Made by a program: the position numbers and the translations under genes
Origin: RUG13615 sp040307715
Lineage (GTDB): Bacteria > Bacillota > Clostridia > Peptostreptococcales > Anaerovoracaceae
DNA length: 15,992 nt
Reading direction: 5' to 3'
NCBI GenBank assembly: GCA_040307715.1
Contig: JAWRJC010000019.1
Span: forward strand, 1-15,992
The notes under the pieces: model-generated
What the model saw: only the letters and a program-made list of their open reading frames with translations
Told to the model about the DNA's origin: nothing
Database searches by the model: none
In this document: positions 4,609 through 12,142 of the stretch, piece after piece
Position numbering within the stretch: position 1 is the first letter of the stretch
How the letters are laid out: each line of letters opens with the position of its first letter

Positions 4609-6555
4609 ATGATCAGGGAAGTCAATGCAGCCAAAGTCGATACGGTCTTCAAGCAGTGGGCGGTTGCGCCGGGTGACGAAGTGAAGAAGGGCGATCTTCT
4701 TTTCGTCGTGCGCCTCGGCAACATGAACCGCGAGGTGAGCGCTAAGTTTGATGGTGTGGTCAAGGAACTGCGATTCCGGCCGGACGAGCCGGTCCCCGGC
4801 GGCACTCCTGTTGTGCTCATCGAGGAGAAAGAGCAGGAAAACGCTGTGCTGTCTGTCCCCGCAGGCGCGGAGATGGAGATCAGAGCGGAGAATATCGGCG
4901 GCAAGACGGCCGTGATCAAGGAATGGAAGAAAGCCCCCGGCGAGCACATCGCGGCGGGCGAGGGTCTTGTAGTCGTGACAGCCGGCAAACTCAACAAAGA
5001 GATCGTCTGTCAGTACGGCGGCGACGTGCAGCGCATCGAAGGCGAGGAAGGCGCGACGATCCACGTGGGCGATCTGCTGGCGGTCGTGGTATCAGACGGC
5101 ACGGCGGCAGCAGCTCCCAAGGAACCGGCAAAGACGAAGGTAATTGTCGCAGGCGGCGGCCCCGGCGGGTACGTGGCGGCGATCCGCGCAGCACAGCTCG
5201 GTGCGGATGTCACTCTTATTGAAAAGAACAAAGTCGGCGGCACCTGCCTGAACGTCGGCTGCATCCCGACGAAGGCTCTGATGCACAGCGCCGAAGTCTA
5301 CCGCACGGCGCGTGGCGGCAGCTCCGCCGGTGTAGAGACCGAAGGGGTATCGCTCAACTGGGAGGCCGTACAGGCGCACCGCGAAAAGACCTCCTCGCAG
5401 CTCGTCGGTGGTGTCGAAGGTCTGCTCGCGGCGAACGGTGTGACCGTCATCGACGGGACAGCATCGTTCAAAGACGCAAAGGCGATGACCGTGGCGAAAG
5501 CGGACGGCAGCACGGAGGATGTGACGGCAGATAAGATCATCCTGGCGACAGGTTCAGCGCCGTTCATTCCGCCGATCGAAGGCGTGTACAAAGAAGACGG
5601 CACGCTGGCGGACGGTGTAATCGACAGCACCGGCGCCCTGACACTGCCCGCAAGACCGGCTTCGATGGTCATCATCGGCGGCGGTGTCATCGGTGTGGAA
5701 CTCGCCTGCGCATATGCCGCTTTCGGCACGAAGGTGACCGTCATGGAGATGATGGACCGGCTCATGCCGGTGATGGATCTCGAACTGACCGGCATGGCGC
5801 AGGAGCTCCTCGAAAAGCAGGGCGTCACGTTCCACCTCGGCGCGCAGGTCAAGGCCGTTGAGAAGGCGGCCGGTGACGGCGAAGGCGCAGCTGGTTTGAC
5901 TGTCCTTGCAGCGGATCCGAACGGCGAAAAGATCGCTGTCACGGCGGAGAAGGTCCTCGTGGCGGTCGGGCGCCGGGCGTATACGGAAGGTCTTGCACCG
6001 GAGAACGCCGGGCTTGAGATGGAACGCGGCCACTTTGTCGTCAACGATAAAATGGAAACAAACGTCCCCGGCATCTACGCGATCGGCGACTGCGCCGGGA
6101 AGATCATGCTGGCGCACGCGGCGTCGGCCATGGGCGAGACAGCGGCGGAGAATGCATGCGGCAAGCGCGCTTCCTATAAAGAGCGCGTTGTACCGTCGTG
6201 CGTGTATATGTTCCCCGAATTCGCCGGTGTTGGCAAGACGGAGGAGCAACTCAAGGAAAAGGGCACGGAATACCTGACAGGGCGATTCCCCCTCGTCGCC
6301 AACGGCAAATCTGTTATCATGGAAGAGCCGGACGGCATGGTGAAGATCTTTTCGGATGCGCGCAGCGGCCACATCCTGGGCGGTCACATCCTCGGGCCCC
6401 GGGCGACGGATCTCATCGGCGAGATCGCGATGGCCATGCAGATGCACGGCAAACTGGAGGACATCATCGGTCTGATCCATCCGCACCCGACTGTAGCGGA
6501 AGCGATCCACGAAGCGGCACTGGCAGCCGAGGACCGCGCGATCCATTTTAAGTAG
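4609..6555 (+). CDS. lpd: Dihydrolipoyl dehydrogenase with two N-terminal lipoyl-like domains
   Basis: A flavoprotein disulfide reductase that reoxidises dihydrolipoamide with NAD+, or runs in reverse, here fused to its own carrier arms. Of 648 residues, about 1-75 and 85-162 are two biotinyl/lipoyl-type domains. They are followed by an Ala/Pro linker (about 163-177) and a complete Lpd: FAD motif GGGPGGY (182-188), redox pair Cys213/Cys218 in GGTCLNVGC, a second GGGVIG nucleotide fold, AIGDCAG, and the C-terminal HPHPT..E with His626 and Glu631. In domain 2, Lys127 (AGKLNKE) falls at the lipoyl-lysine position. Domain 1 has Asn38 (LGNMNRE) at the equivalent place, so it probably cannot be modified. 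Neither carries the usual DKA. GGGAGA precedes the ATG. No E1 or E2 of a 2-oxoacid dehydrogenase is nearby; the neighbours are an AhpD-like protein and a molybdoenzyme. Reductase identity is sure; the partner is unknown. Confidence 0.93.
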   Translation: MIREVNAAKVDTVFKQWAVAPGDEVKKGDLLFVVRLGNMNREVSAKFDGVVKELRFRPDEPVPGGTPVVLIEEKEQENAVLSVPAGAEMEIRAENIGGKTAVIKEWKKAPGEHIAAGEGLVVVTAGKLNKEIVCQYGGDVQRIEGEEGATIHVGDLLAVVVSDGTAAAAPKEPAKTKVIVAGGGPGGYVAAIRAAQLGADVTLIEKNKVGGTCLNVGCIPTKALMHSAEVYRTARGGSSAGVETEGVSLNWEAVQAHREKTSSQLVGGVEGLLAANGVTVIDGTASFKDAKAMTVAKADGSTEDVTADKIILATGSAPFIPPIEGVYKEDGTLADGVIDSTGALTLPARPASMVIIGGGVIGVELACAYAAFGTKVTVMEMMDRLMPVMDLELTGMAQELLEKQGVTFHLGAQVKAVEKAAGDGEGAAGLTVLAADPNGEKIAVTAEKVLVAVGRRAYTEGLAPENAGLEMERGHFVVNDKMETNVPGIYAIGDCAGKIMLAHAASAMGETAAENACGKRASYKERVVPSCVYMFPEFAGVGKTEEQLKEKGTEYLTGRFPLVANGKSVIMEEPDGMVKIFSDARSGHILGGHILGPRATDLIGEIAMAMQMHGKLEDIIGLIHPHPTVAEAIHEAALAAEDRAIHFK

Positions 6556-6601
6556 AAAACGGGCGCAAGCCTGATCATGGATATCAAACAAGGAGTTAGT
6601 T

Positions 6602-8845
6602 ATGTCGGAAATCTACAACGACATCCCCTGGAGAAAGCATGAAGACCTGGACAAGTACGCCGTCGCGCACGACGTGCCGGTCTGGCTCGGCGGCAAAAAA
6701 GTCATCGCCGACAGACTTGTCAAGACGTGCTGCCCGCACAACTGCTATGACACCTGCGGTGAGCTTGTGTACATCAAGGATGAGAAAGTCATCAAGATCG
6801 AGGGCAACCCGGAGCACCCTATCACGAAGGGTCATCTGTGCCTCAAGGGCTTCGCGAACGTCCAGAAGATCAACAGTGAGGAGCGCGTCAAGTACCCGCT
6901 GCTGCGCGTCGGCAAGCGCGGCGAGGGCAAATTCAAGCGCGTTACCTGGGACGAGGCGATGGATTTCATGGTCGAAAAGATCAACAAGATCGTCGCATCA
7001 CACGGCCCCGAGGCTGTCGTCGAATACTGCTACTCCGGCAACCGCGAGCACCTCGCCAAGGCGGTCGCGGCCAGGCTGTGGAACCTGATGGGCGCCAGCA
7101 AGCTCGTCGGGAGCTTTTGCCTGCTCTCCGGCGTCGCGGGTTCGGTCGGCACCGTCGGCAGCCAGTACACGATGGATCCGGATCTGTGGGCGGAGCACTG
7201 CGAAACGCTCTTCCTCGTCGGGCGCAACTGCACGGCGACCAACCCGCACATCTTCCCGTTCCTTTACAAGGCGAAAGAGCGCGGCGCGAAGCTGATCGTC
7301 GTCGACCCGTATGCGACAGGCGTGGCGGCGAAGGCGGACATTCACCTGCGGCCAAGACCCGGCACAGACGGTGCGATGGCGCTCGGCATGATCCACTGGA
7401 TCCTCGCAAACGGCTGGGAAGACAAGCAGTTCATTGAAGAAAAGACGGTCGGTTTTGAGGAACTCAAGGAGCTCGTCAAAGACTGGACCCCCGAATATAC
7501 GGAAGAAGTCACGACCATCCCGGCGGCGCAGCTCAAGGAAGCGGCAGAGCTGCTCGCGAAGACCGAGACGATGTTCGAGACCGGCTACGGCCAGCAGCGC
7601 TACAGCAACGGCCACCAGGTCCAGCAGGCGCTCGCGTGCCTCGCGGCGGTGTGCGGGAGCTTCGGCAAGGCGTCGGCCAACTACGACTGCATCTCCGGCA
7701 TGGCTTTCCCGGGCGTAACGGGATTTGCGGACGGTGCGGCGGTCAGCGTGCCGGAAGGCGCCGAGATCCCGCCGGCTAGAATGGTCAACATCGCGGCGAT
7801 CGCCAAAGCGATCCATGAAGCCAAGGAACCGCCCATCAAAGCGGTCATCTCGTACCGCGGCGGCCTGATCAGCCAGCAGCCGCATGTCGATTACACCATC
7901 GACGCGATCAAAAAACTCGACCTGTTCGTCACGATCGAGCAGTTCATGACCGATGATACGGACTACGCGGACCTCGTCCTGCCGGGCTGCCACTACCTCG
8001 AGCAGTACGGCGTCCACCCGAGCTACTGGCACAACTACCAGCAGGTGCTTGTGCCGGTCTGTCAGCCGCCGTGGGAATGCGTCCCGGACATCGAGATCTT
8101 CGAGGAACTCGGGCGCCGGCTCGGCTATGAGGAATACTTCCCCCGCGAGAAGACGGGGCTTGACTATGCGCGCGACCTGATCGGCAAGGAGTGCGATTTT
8201 GACGCGCTCGTGTCGCCGAACGGTCCGGCGCGCAATCCGGAGAAGTGGTGTCCGCGCATCCCGTACCAGGAATTCGATACGCCCTCGGGTAAGTTCGAGT
8301 TCCACGCCTCGGTGCTGGAGGAACGCGGCAGAAAGTTCCCCGGCCATTACGATCCGCTGCCCCGGTACTACGAACCGGACGAGAGCATCGCGGCGACCCC
8401 GGATCTCGCTAAGAAATACCCGCTCAACATCATCTCGCAGCACCCGTCGTTCCGCACGCACTCGCAGTATTACAATCTGCCCTGGATCAAGGAGATCGAG
8501 GGGCCGGCGCGCGTGTTCATGAGCAAGGAAGACGCGGCGCAGCGCGGCATAGCGGACGGCGATAAGGTCCGCATCTTCAATGACCGCGGCGAACTCAAAG
8601 ACATCATCGCCCGGGTCGGCATCCGCCTCAAGCCCGGCGTCGTGGAGATGTCCAGCGGCATGTGGGTCAAACTGGGCGGCAGCGTCAACAAACTGACCAA
8701 GCTCGTACCGGCAGGCCCGCGCGACATCCTTGAAGAGGATGGCATTCTGTATGATTATAATCCGCTGCTCGACGGCAATACCGGCTCGTACTTCAACACA
8801 CTTGTGGAGATCGAGAAGATGCCGGCTGCGGCAAAGGAGGTGTAG
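6602..8845 (+). CDS. Cytoplasmic molybdopterin (bis-MGD) oxidoreductase, catalytic subunit
   Basis: A 747-residue member of the DMSO-reductase superfamily (Mo or W, bis-molybdopterin guanine dinucleotide). Near the N-terminus is a [4Fe-4S] site CPHNCYDTC (Cys44, Cys48, Cys52) with Cys80 in GHLCLKG, Lys82 being the usual cluster-to-pterin lysine. GSFCLLSGVAG places Cys173 where NapA and acetylene hydratase have their cysteine metal ligand. Segments VDPYATGVAAKADIHL and RPGTDGAMALGMIHW (about 238-265) and the C-terminal molybdopterin dinucleotide-binding domain (from about 600) complete the fold. There is no twin-arginine signal; instead about 40 extra residues precede the cluster motif, so it acts in the cytoplasm. 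Strong AAGGAG site. The two 16-Cys Fe-S subunits follow at once. Formate dehydrogenase-like, thiosulfate reductase-like, acetylene hydratase-like and transhydroxylase/dehydroxylase-like roles are all possible; the substrate is not readable. Confidence 0.9.
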   Translation: MSEIYNDIPWRKHEDLDKYAVAHDVPVWLGGKKVIADRLVKTCCPHNCYDTCGELVYIKDEKVIKIEGNPEHPITKGHLCLKGFANVQKINSEERVKYPLLRVGKRGEGKFKRVTWDEAMDFMVEKINKIVASHGPEAVVEYCYSGNREHLAKAVAARLWNLMGASKLVGSFCLLSGVAGSVGTVGSQYTMDPDLWAEHCETLFLVGRNCTATNPHIFPFLYKAKERGAKLIVVDPYATGVAAKADIHLRPRPGTDGAMALGMIHWILANGWEDKQFIEEKTVGFEELKELVKDWTPEYTEEVTTIPAAQLKEAAELLAKTETMFETGYGQQRYSNGHQVQQALACLAAVCGSFGKASANYDCISGMAFPGVTGFADGAAVSVPEGAEIPPARMVNIAAIAKAIHEAKEPPIKAVISYRGGLISQQPHVDYTIDAIKKLDLFVTIEQFMTDDTDYADLVLPGCHYLEQYGVHPSYWHNYQQVLVPVCQPPWECVPDIEIFEELGRRLGYEEYFPREKTGLDYARDLIGKECDFDALVSPNGPARNPEKWCPRIPYQEFDTPSGKFEFHASVLEERGRKFPGHYDPLPRYYEPDESIAATPDLAKKYPLNIISQHPSFRTHSQYYNLPWIKEIEGPARVFMSKEDAAQRGIADGDKVRIFNDRGELKDIIARVGIRLKPGVVEMSSGMWVKLGGSVNKLTKLVPAGPRDILEEDGILYDYNPLLDGNTGSYFNTLVEIEKMPAAAKEV

Positions 8846-8847
8846 AG

Positions 8848-9381
8848 ATGTCGAACATGTACCAAGATCCGAAAAAACAGCGGACGCTCTACATCGATAC
8901 GCGGCGCTGCATGGGCTGCCGCGCCTGTGAGACGGTCTGCAAACTGGAGAACGACCTGCCGGCCGGGCCGCGCTACACGATGGTCACCGAAGTGGAGTCC
9001 GGCAGCGGCCTGACCGAACGGCTCGACTTCCTGCCGATGCCCTGCCAGCACTGCGGCGACGCACCCTGCGTCAAGGCTTGCACGACCGGCGCGCTCTATA
9101 AGAGAGAAGACGGCATCGTCCTGGTCGACCGCGACCGCTGCATCGGCTGCCATGAGTGCCTCTGGGCGTGCCCGTTCGGTGTGCCGCAGTTCGGCAATGA
9201 CGGCCGTATGCAGAAATGCACCATGTGTTACAACCGTCTCGACGAAGGGCAGCAGCCTGCCTGCGCGCAGAACTGCCCGGCGGAGGCGATCCTCTGCGAT
9301 ACGGTGGAGAACATCTCTCGCATCCTGCGGGAGCGCTATGCGGAAGACGCGTATCTGCGCCCCGATATTTTCGGAGAATAA
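8848..9381 (+). CDS. Four-cluster [4Fe-4S] ferredoxin-type electron-transfer subunit (DmsB/HycB class)
   Basis: A 177-residue electron-transfer subunit with 16 cysteines in the four groups typical of DmsB/PhsB/HycB proteins: Cys21/24/27/31, Cys66/69/74/78, Cys98/101/104/108 and Cys124/127/139/143. This predicts four [4Fe-4S] clusters that wire the molybdoenzyme to its partner. The gene starts 2 bases after the oxidoreductase stop, with AAAGGAGG in the end of that gene, so translation is coupled. It has no signal peptide or membrane helix. Its position directly after the catalytic subunit makes it the proximal partner. Confidence 0.92.
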   Translation: MSNMYQDPKKQRTLYIDTRRCMGCRACETVCKLENDLPAGPRYTMVTEVESGSGLTERLDFLPMPCQHCGDAPCVKACTTGALYKREDGIVLVDRDRCIGCHECLWACPFGVPQFGNDGRMQKCTMCYNRLDEGQQPACAQNCPAEAILCDTVENISRILRERYAEDAYLRPDIFGE

Positions 9382-9384
9382 ACG

Positions 9385-9999
9385 ATGAAGATACTTACTT
9401 TTGATCAATCCAAATGCGACGGCTGCAAGCTCTGCCAGGGGATCTGCGCGCTGCGGAAGACCAGCGAGGTACGCCTGCCTGAGGCGCGCGTCCGCATCCA
9501 GACCGAGCCCGTCCTGCGTGCGGCGTACTGCCAGCACTGCGCGGAGCCGGCCTGCGTGACGGCCTGCATGCGCGGCATCATCTCGAAAGGCGAAGACGGC
9601 AGGGTCGTCCGGAAGACGGAGGACTGCTTCCGCTGCGCCGCGTGCGCGGTGATGTGCCCTGTCGGGGCGGTCGTCCTTGACAGGCAGGAAAACGCGTTCG
9701 TCACCTGCGATCTGTGCGGCGGTGATCCGGTCTGCGTGAAGATCTGCCCGACCGGTGCGCTGAAGTACGAAGACGTCGAGGAGACCATCGCGGAGAAACG
9801 CAACAGCTACGCCAGAATGGCCATGCAGGATATGATGAGTGCGCAGGGTATGCCCGGTGCACAGGAGGCAGCGGAGCAAGCATCGCCCGCAGCGGCGCTC
9901 ACCGGCGAAGCGGCCAAGGTGCAGAAGGCACTGGAGAAGGAACTGCTGACAGCCTGTCCGGATTTCAAACAGATCGCGGAAGGAAAGGAGGCGGAGTGA
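9385..9999 (+). CDS. Second four-cluster [4Fe-4S] subunit with C-terminal tail
   Basis: A 204-residue Fe-S protein of the HycB/CooF class. Cysteines form four sets: Cys11/14/17/21, Cys49/52/57/61, Cys81/84/87/91 and Cys108/111/117/121, predicting four [4Fe-4S] clusters. It is more compact than the preceding subunit. After residue 130 comes a 75-residue Ala/Glu/Gln/Met-rich helical tail with a lone Cys191, not needed for the cluster fold and possibly a docking segment. The start is 3 bases after the upstream stop. It sits between the first Fe-S subunit and the FAD oxidoreductase, like the CooF plus flavin oxidoreductase pairs beside CO dehydrogenases, so it probably bridges them. Why two such subunits are needed is open. 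Confidence 0.9.
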   Translation: MKILTFDQSKCDGCKLCQGICALRKTSEVRLPEARVRIQTEPVLRAAYCQHCAEPACVTACMRGIISKGEDGRVVRKTEDCFRCAACAVMCPVGAVVLDRQENAFVTCDLCGGDPVCVKICPTGALKYEDVEETIAEKRNSYARMAMQDMMSAQGMPGAQEAAEQASPAAALTGEAAKVQKALEKELLTACPDFKQIAEGKEAE

Positions 10000-10000
10000 G

Positions 10001-11323
10001 ATGGCAAGACCAAAACATGTCAACCTCCTGATCATCGGCAACGGCGCGGCGGGCGGCAGCGTGGCCTTCGCGGCGCGCGCGGAGGATCCGAAGATGTCGA
10101 TCCTCATTGTCGGCAAAGAGCCGTACCCGGAATATTCAGCGCCGGCGCTGCCGGATTATCTGTCCGGAGAACTGCCGCTTGAGAAAGTGATCGTGCGGCG
10201 GCTCGAGGAATACAAGGAAAAGAAGATCGATCTGCACCTGGGTGACGGCGCAGCGAAGGTCGATCCTGAGAAAAAAGCGGTCGTGACGGAGAGCGGAAAG
10301 CGATTCTCCTACGACAAACTGATCTTTGCGACGGGCGGATTCCCGATCCAGCTCCGCAAAATGCCGGGCACAGGGCTTCCGGGCAACTTTGTCTTAAAGA
10401 CCATCGACGACATCGACGGGATGATCGCCTACCCGGGCAGGCGGGCGGTCGTGGTCGGCTCCGGCGCGATCGGGCTCGAGGGCAGCATGGCGCTCAAGGC
10501 CCGCGGCTATGAGGAGGTCACGATGGTCGAAGCACTGCCGTGGCTCAGCATGAAGTCTCTTGACGAACCGACGTCGGACGCTCTGACGGCGGCTCTGGAG
10601 AATATGGGTGTGACGGTCCTGGCCGGCGAAGGCGTAGAAGGCGTTGTTGGTGATGATAAAGTGGAAGGCGTCATCACCAGCAAACGGAAGATCCCCTGCG
10701 ATCTGATCATCTGGGGGATCGGTGTACGCCCGGAAGTCGGCCTTGCGCAGCAGTCAGGCGCGGAACTCGGCACGACGGGAGGCATCAAGGTGGACGCCTG
10801 GATGCGGACCAGTCTGCCGGATGTTTACGCCTGCGGCGACTGCATCGAATCGACGGACCGGCTGACCGGCTCACCTGCTTTGCATCTGTTCTGGGAACCC
10901 GCCCAGCGCGGCGGGGAACTCGCCGGCAGACATGCCGCGGCACAGCTCGCAGGACGTATGCCGGAAGGTGCGCATGCCTACAGCGGATCGGTCGCGATCT
11001 TCCTGACACACAAGGGCGGTCTTTCGATCGTCGCGTTCGGCAAGACCGAGGCCGGCCTCGCGGAGGGCAAAGGGCGTGTTGTCGAGGAATCGCTGAGCGG
11101 CATCTACCGCCGTCTCCTCTTTGAGGACGGCAAACTCGTCGGCGCGCAGATGCTCGGCACACTCGAGGATGTGGACCTGCTGCTCGACACGACCATCAAG
11201 AACGCGCTCGTGCGGCCGGGCACGTGGGATCTGACCCCCACCGTGCCGCTTAACGAATCGACCACCGTGGCGGACTGCATCGCGTTCCTGCGCAAAGAGC
11301 GCCGGGCGCCGGTCAGACGGTAA
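10001..11323 (+). CDS. FAD-dependent NAD(P)H oxidoreductase (NirB N-domain/rubredoxin reductase-like)
   Basis: A two-dinucleotide-fold flavoprotein of 440 residues, similar in layout to the N-terminal domain of NirB, NADH:rubredoxin reductase and the flavin oxidoreductases paired with CooF. The FAD motif is IIGNGAAGGS (11-20), then YSAPALP at 45-51, the NAD(P) motif VVGSGAIGLEG (151-161) and the second FAD motif VYACGDC (275-281). No Lpd-type CxxxxC pair is seen near the FAD site, so it is not a disulfide reductase. It starts one base after the preceding stop, with AAAGGAGG, so it belongs to the same operon. Likely role: moving electrons between NAD(P)H and the Fe-S subunits of the molybdoenzyme. 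The direction is undetermined. Confidence 0.9.
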   Translation: MARPKHVNLLIIGNGAAGGSVAFAARAEDPKMSILIVGKEPYPEYSAPALPDYLSGELPLEKVIVRRLEEYKEKKIDLHLGDGAAKVDPEKKAVVTESGKRFSYDKLIFATGGFPIQLRKMPGTGLPGNFVLKTIDDIDGMIAYPGRRAVVVGSGAIGLEGSMALKARGYEEVTMVEALPWLSMKSLDEPTSDALTAALENMGVTVLAGEGVEGVVGDDKVEGVITSKRKIPCDLIIWGIGVRPEVGLAQQSGAELGTTGGIKVDAWMRTSLPDVYACGDCIESTDRLTGSPALHLFWEPAQRGGELAGRHAAAQLAGRMPEGAHAYSGSVAIFLTHKGGLSIVAFGKTEAGLAEGKGRVVEESLSGIYRRLLFEDGKLVGAQMLGTLEDVDLLLDTTIKNALVRPGTWDLTPTVPLNESTTVADCIAFLRKERRAPVRR

Positions 11324-11335
11324 ACGGGCAGGATC

Positions 11336-12043
11336 ATGACAGACTTCAGATGGGCAGCAGCAAAAAGAAAATACGGCTGTGCTTTGCTTGCCGGCGGGGA
11401 AGGAAAACGCCTCGGCGGGGTGAACAAATCCCTGCTGCCGGCAGGCAATGAAACGGCAGATACGCTCCTTGCGCGGACAAGCCGGATCCTTTCCGGGACA
11501 GGCCTGCCGTGCTATCTTTCCGTGGCCGCATATGAACTGCCGGTGCCGGACGGCTGGACGGCCGTCAACGACCGGAAGTATGTGAAGGGGTGCCTGCCGG
11601 ACAAAACGCGAGACAATGCGCAGACAGCGGACGGCAGTTTCGCCGGTCCGATGGGCGGGATCTTCGCGTGTCTTTCAAAGGCGCGGGAAGACGGCCTTGC
11701 CGGACTCTTTTTCGTGCCGTGTGACGCGCCGGGGTTCGAGACGGATGTGATCGAAAAGATGCTGCCGTATGTGCAGGACGAGGAGATCGTGGTCTGGCGG
11801 ACGCCGGACGGGCGCGACCAGATGACATTCGCGTATTATTCGGCCGGCTGCCTGCCGCTGCTCGAAAAGCGGCTCGCGGAAGGGCGGTACAAGCTGCGCG
11901 GGCTGCTCGAAAAAAACGCCCCATCAACAGAGGACGGCGCGCCGGCAGACAGCGGGATGTGCCGGGCATTGCGGTTGTCCGCGGCGGCGGAAGGGCTGCC
12001 GGAAGAGCGGTTTGGCAATCTCAATACGCCAGAGGATCGGTAA
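11336..12043 (+). CDS. mobA: MobA-like molybdenum cofactor guanylyltransferase
   Basis: A nucleotidyltransferase of 235 residues that adds GMP to Mo-molybdopterin to make the guanine dinucleotide form. It shows the N-terminal GTP loop LLAGGEGKRLGGVNKSLL (17-34, Lys31 the conserved K), GPMGGI (104-109) and VPCDAP with Asp130, the expected metal-binding aspartate. The LGGVNK form differs from the common MGxDK. It is the last gene of the molybdoenzyme operon, 12 bases after the FAD oxidoreductase, consistent with dedicated cofactor maturation for that bis-MGD enzyme. Its stop codon lies inside the terminator stem at 12040-12069. A related cytidylyltransferase (MocA) role is possible but less fitting, because the neighbour enzyme uses the guanine form. 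Confidence 0.85.
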   Translation: MTDFRWAAAKRKYGCALLAGGEGKRLGGVNKSLLPAGNETADTLLARTSRILSGTGLPCYLSVAAYELPVPDGWTAVNDRKYVKGCLPDKTRDNAQTADGSFAGPMGGIFACLSKAREDGLAGLFFVPCDAPGFETDVIEKMLPYVQDEEIVVWRTPDGRDQMTFAYYSAGCLPLLEKRLAEGRYKLRGLLEKNAPSTEDGAPADSGMCRALRLSAAAEGLPEERFGNLNTPEDR

Positions 12044-12069
12044 AGGCTCGGAACGGCCTTTACTTTTTT
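12040..12069 (+). terminator. Rho-independent terminator of the redox operon, overlapping the mobA stop
   Basis: GTAAAGGC (12040-12047) pairs perfectly with GCCTTTAC (12056-12063) around an 8-nt loop, followed by TTTTTT (12064-12069). The mobA TAA (12041-12043) is in the left arm, so a terminating ribosome and the hairpin compete. Confidence 0.9.
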
Positions 12070-12081
12070 CGCCGGGAAGGC

Positions 12082-12133
12082 CCAATATCTTTACTTTTAT
12101 GCGATTGATTGATAATATTAGTAAAGATATTGG
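12082..12133. promoter_or_regulatory. Long inverted repeat and promoter region of the HTH-Fic gene
   Basis: CCAATATCTTTACT (12082-12095) and AGTAAAGATATTGG (12120-12133) are perfect 14-bp inverted arms around a 24-base AT-rich spacer. The left arm holds a -35-like TTTACT (12090-12095). The spacer holds GATAAT (12111-12116) and TAATAT (12113-12118) as possible -10 boxes. The right arm runs into the GGAGG ribosome site (12132-12136). It is a probable operator for the HTH domain of the following gene, or an RNA stem that masks its ribosome site. Confidence 0.65.
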
Positions 12134-12142
12134 AGGCGATGC

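Noticed and set aside
6998..8461. 487-codon minus-strand frame over the molybdoenzyme
   Set aside because: Arg/Asp/Val-rich mirror of the coding strand with no recognisable domain or ribosome site; the plus-strand protein is complete.
8755..10116. 453-codon minus-strand frame over the Fe-S subunits
   Set aside because: The plus strand holds two proteins with perfect cysteine sets; the opposite frame is an artefact of codon bias.
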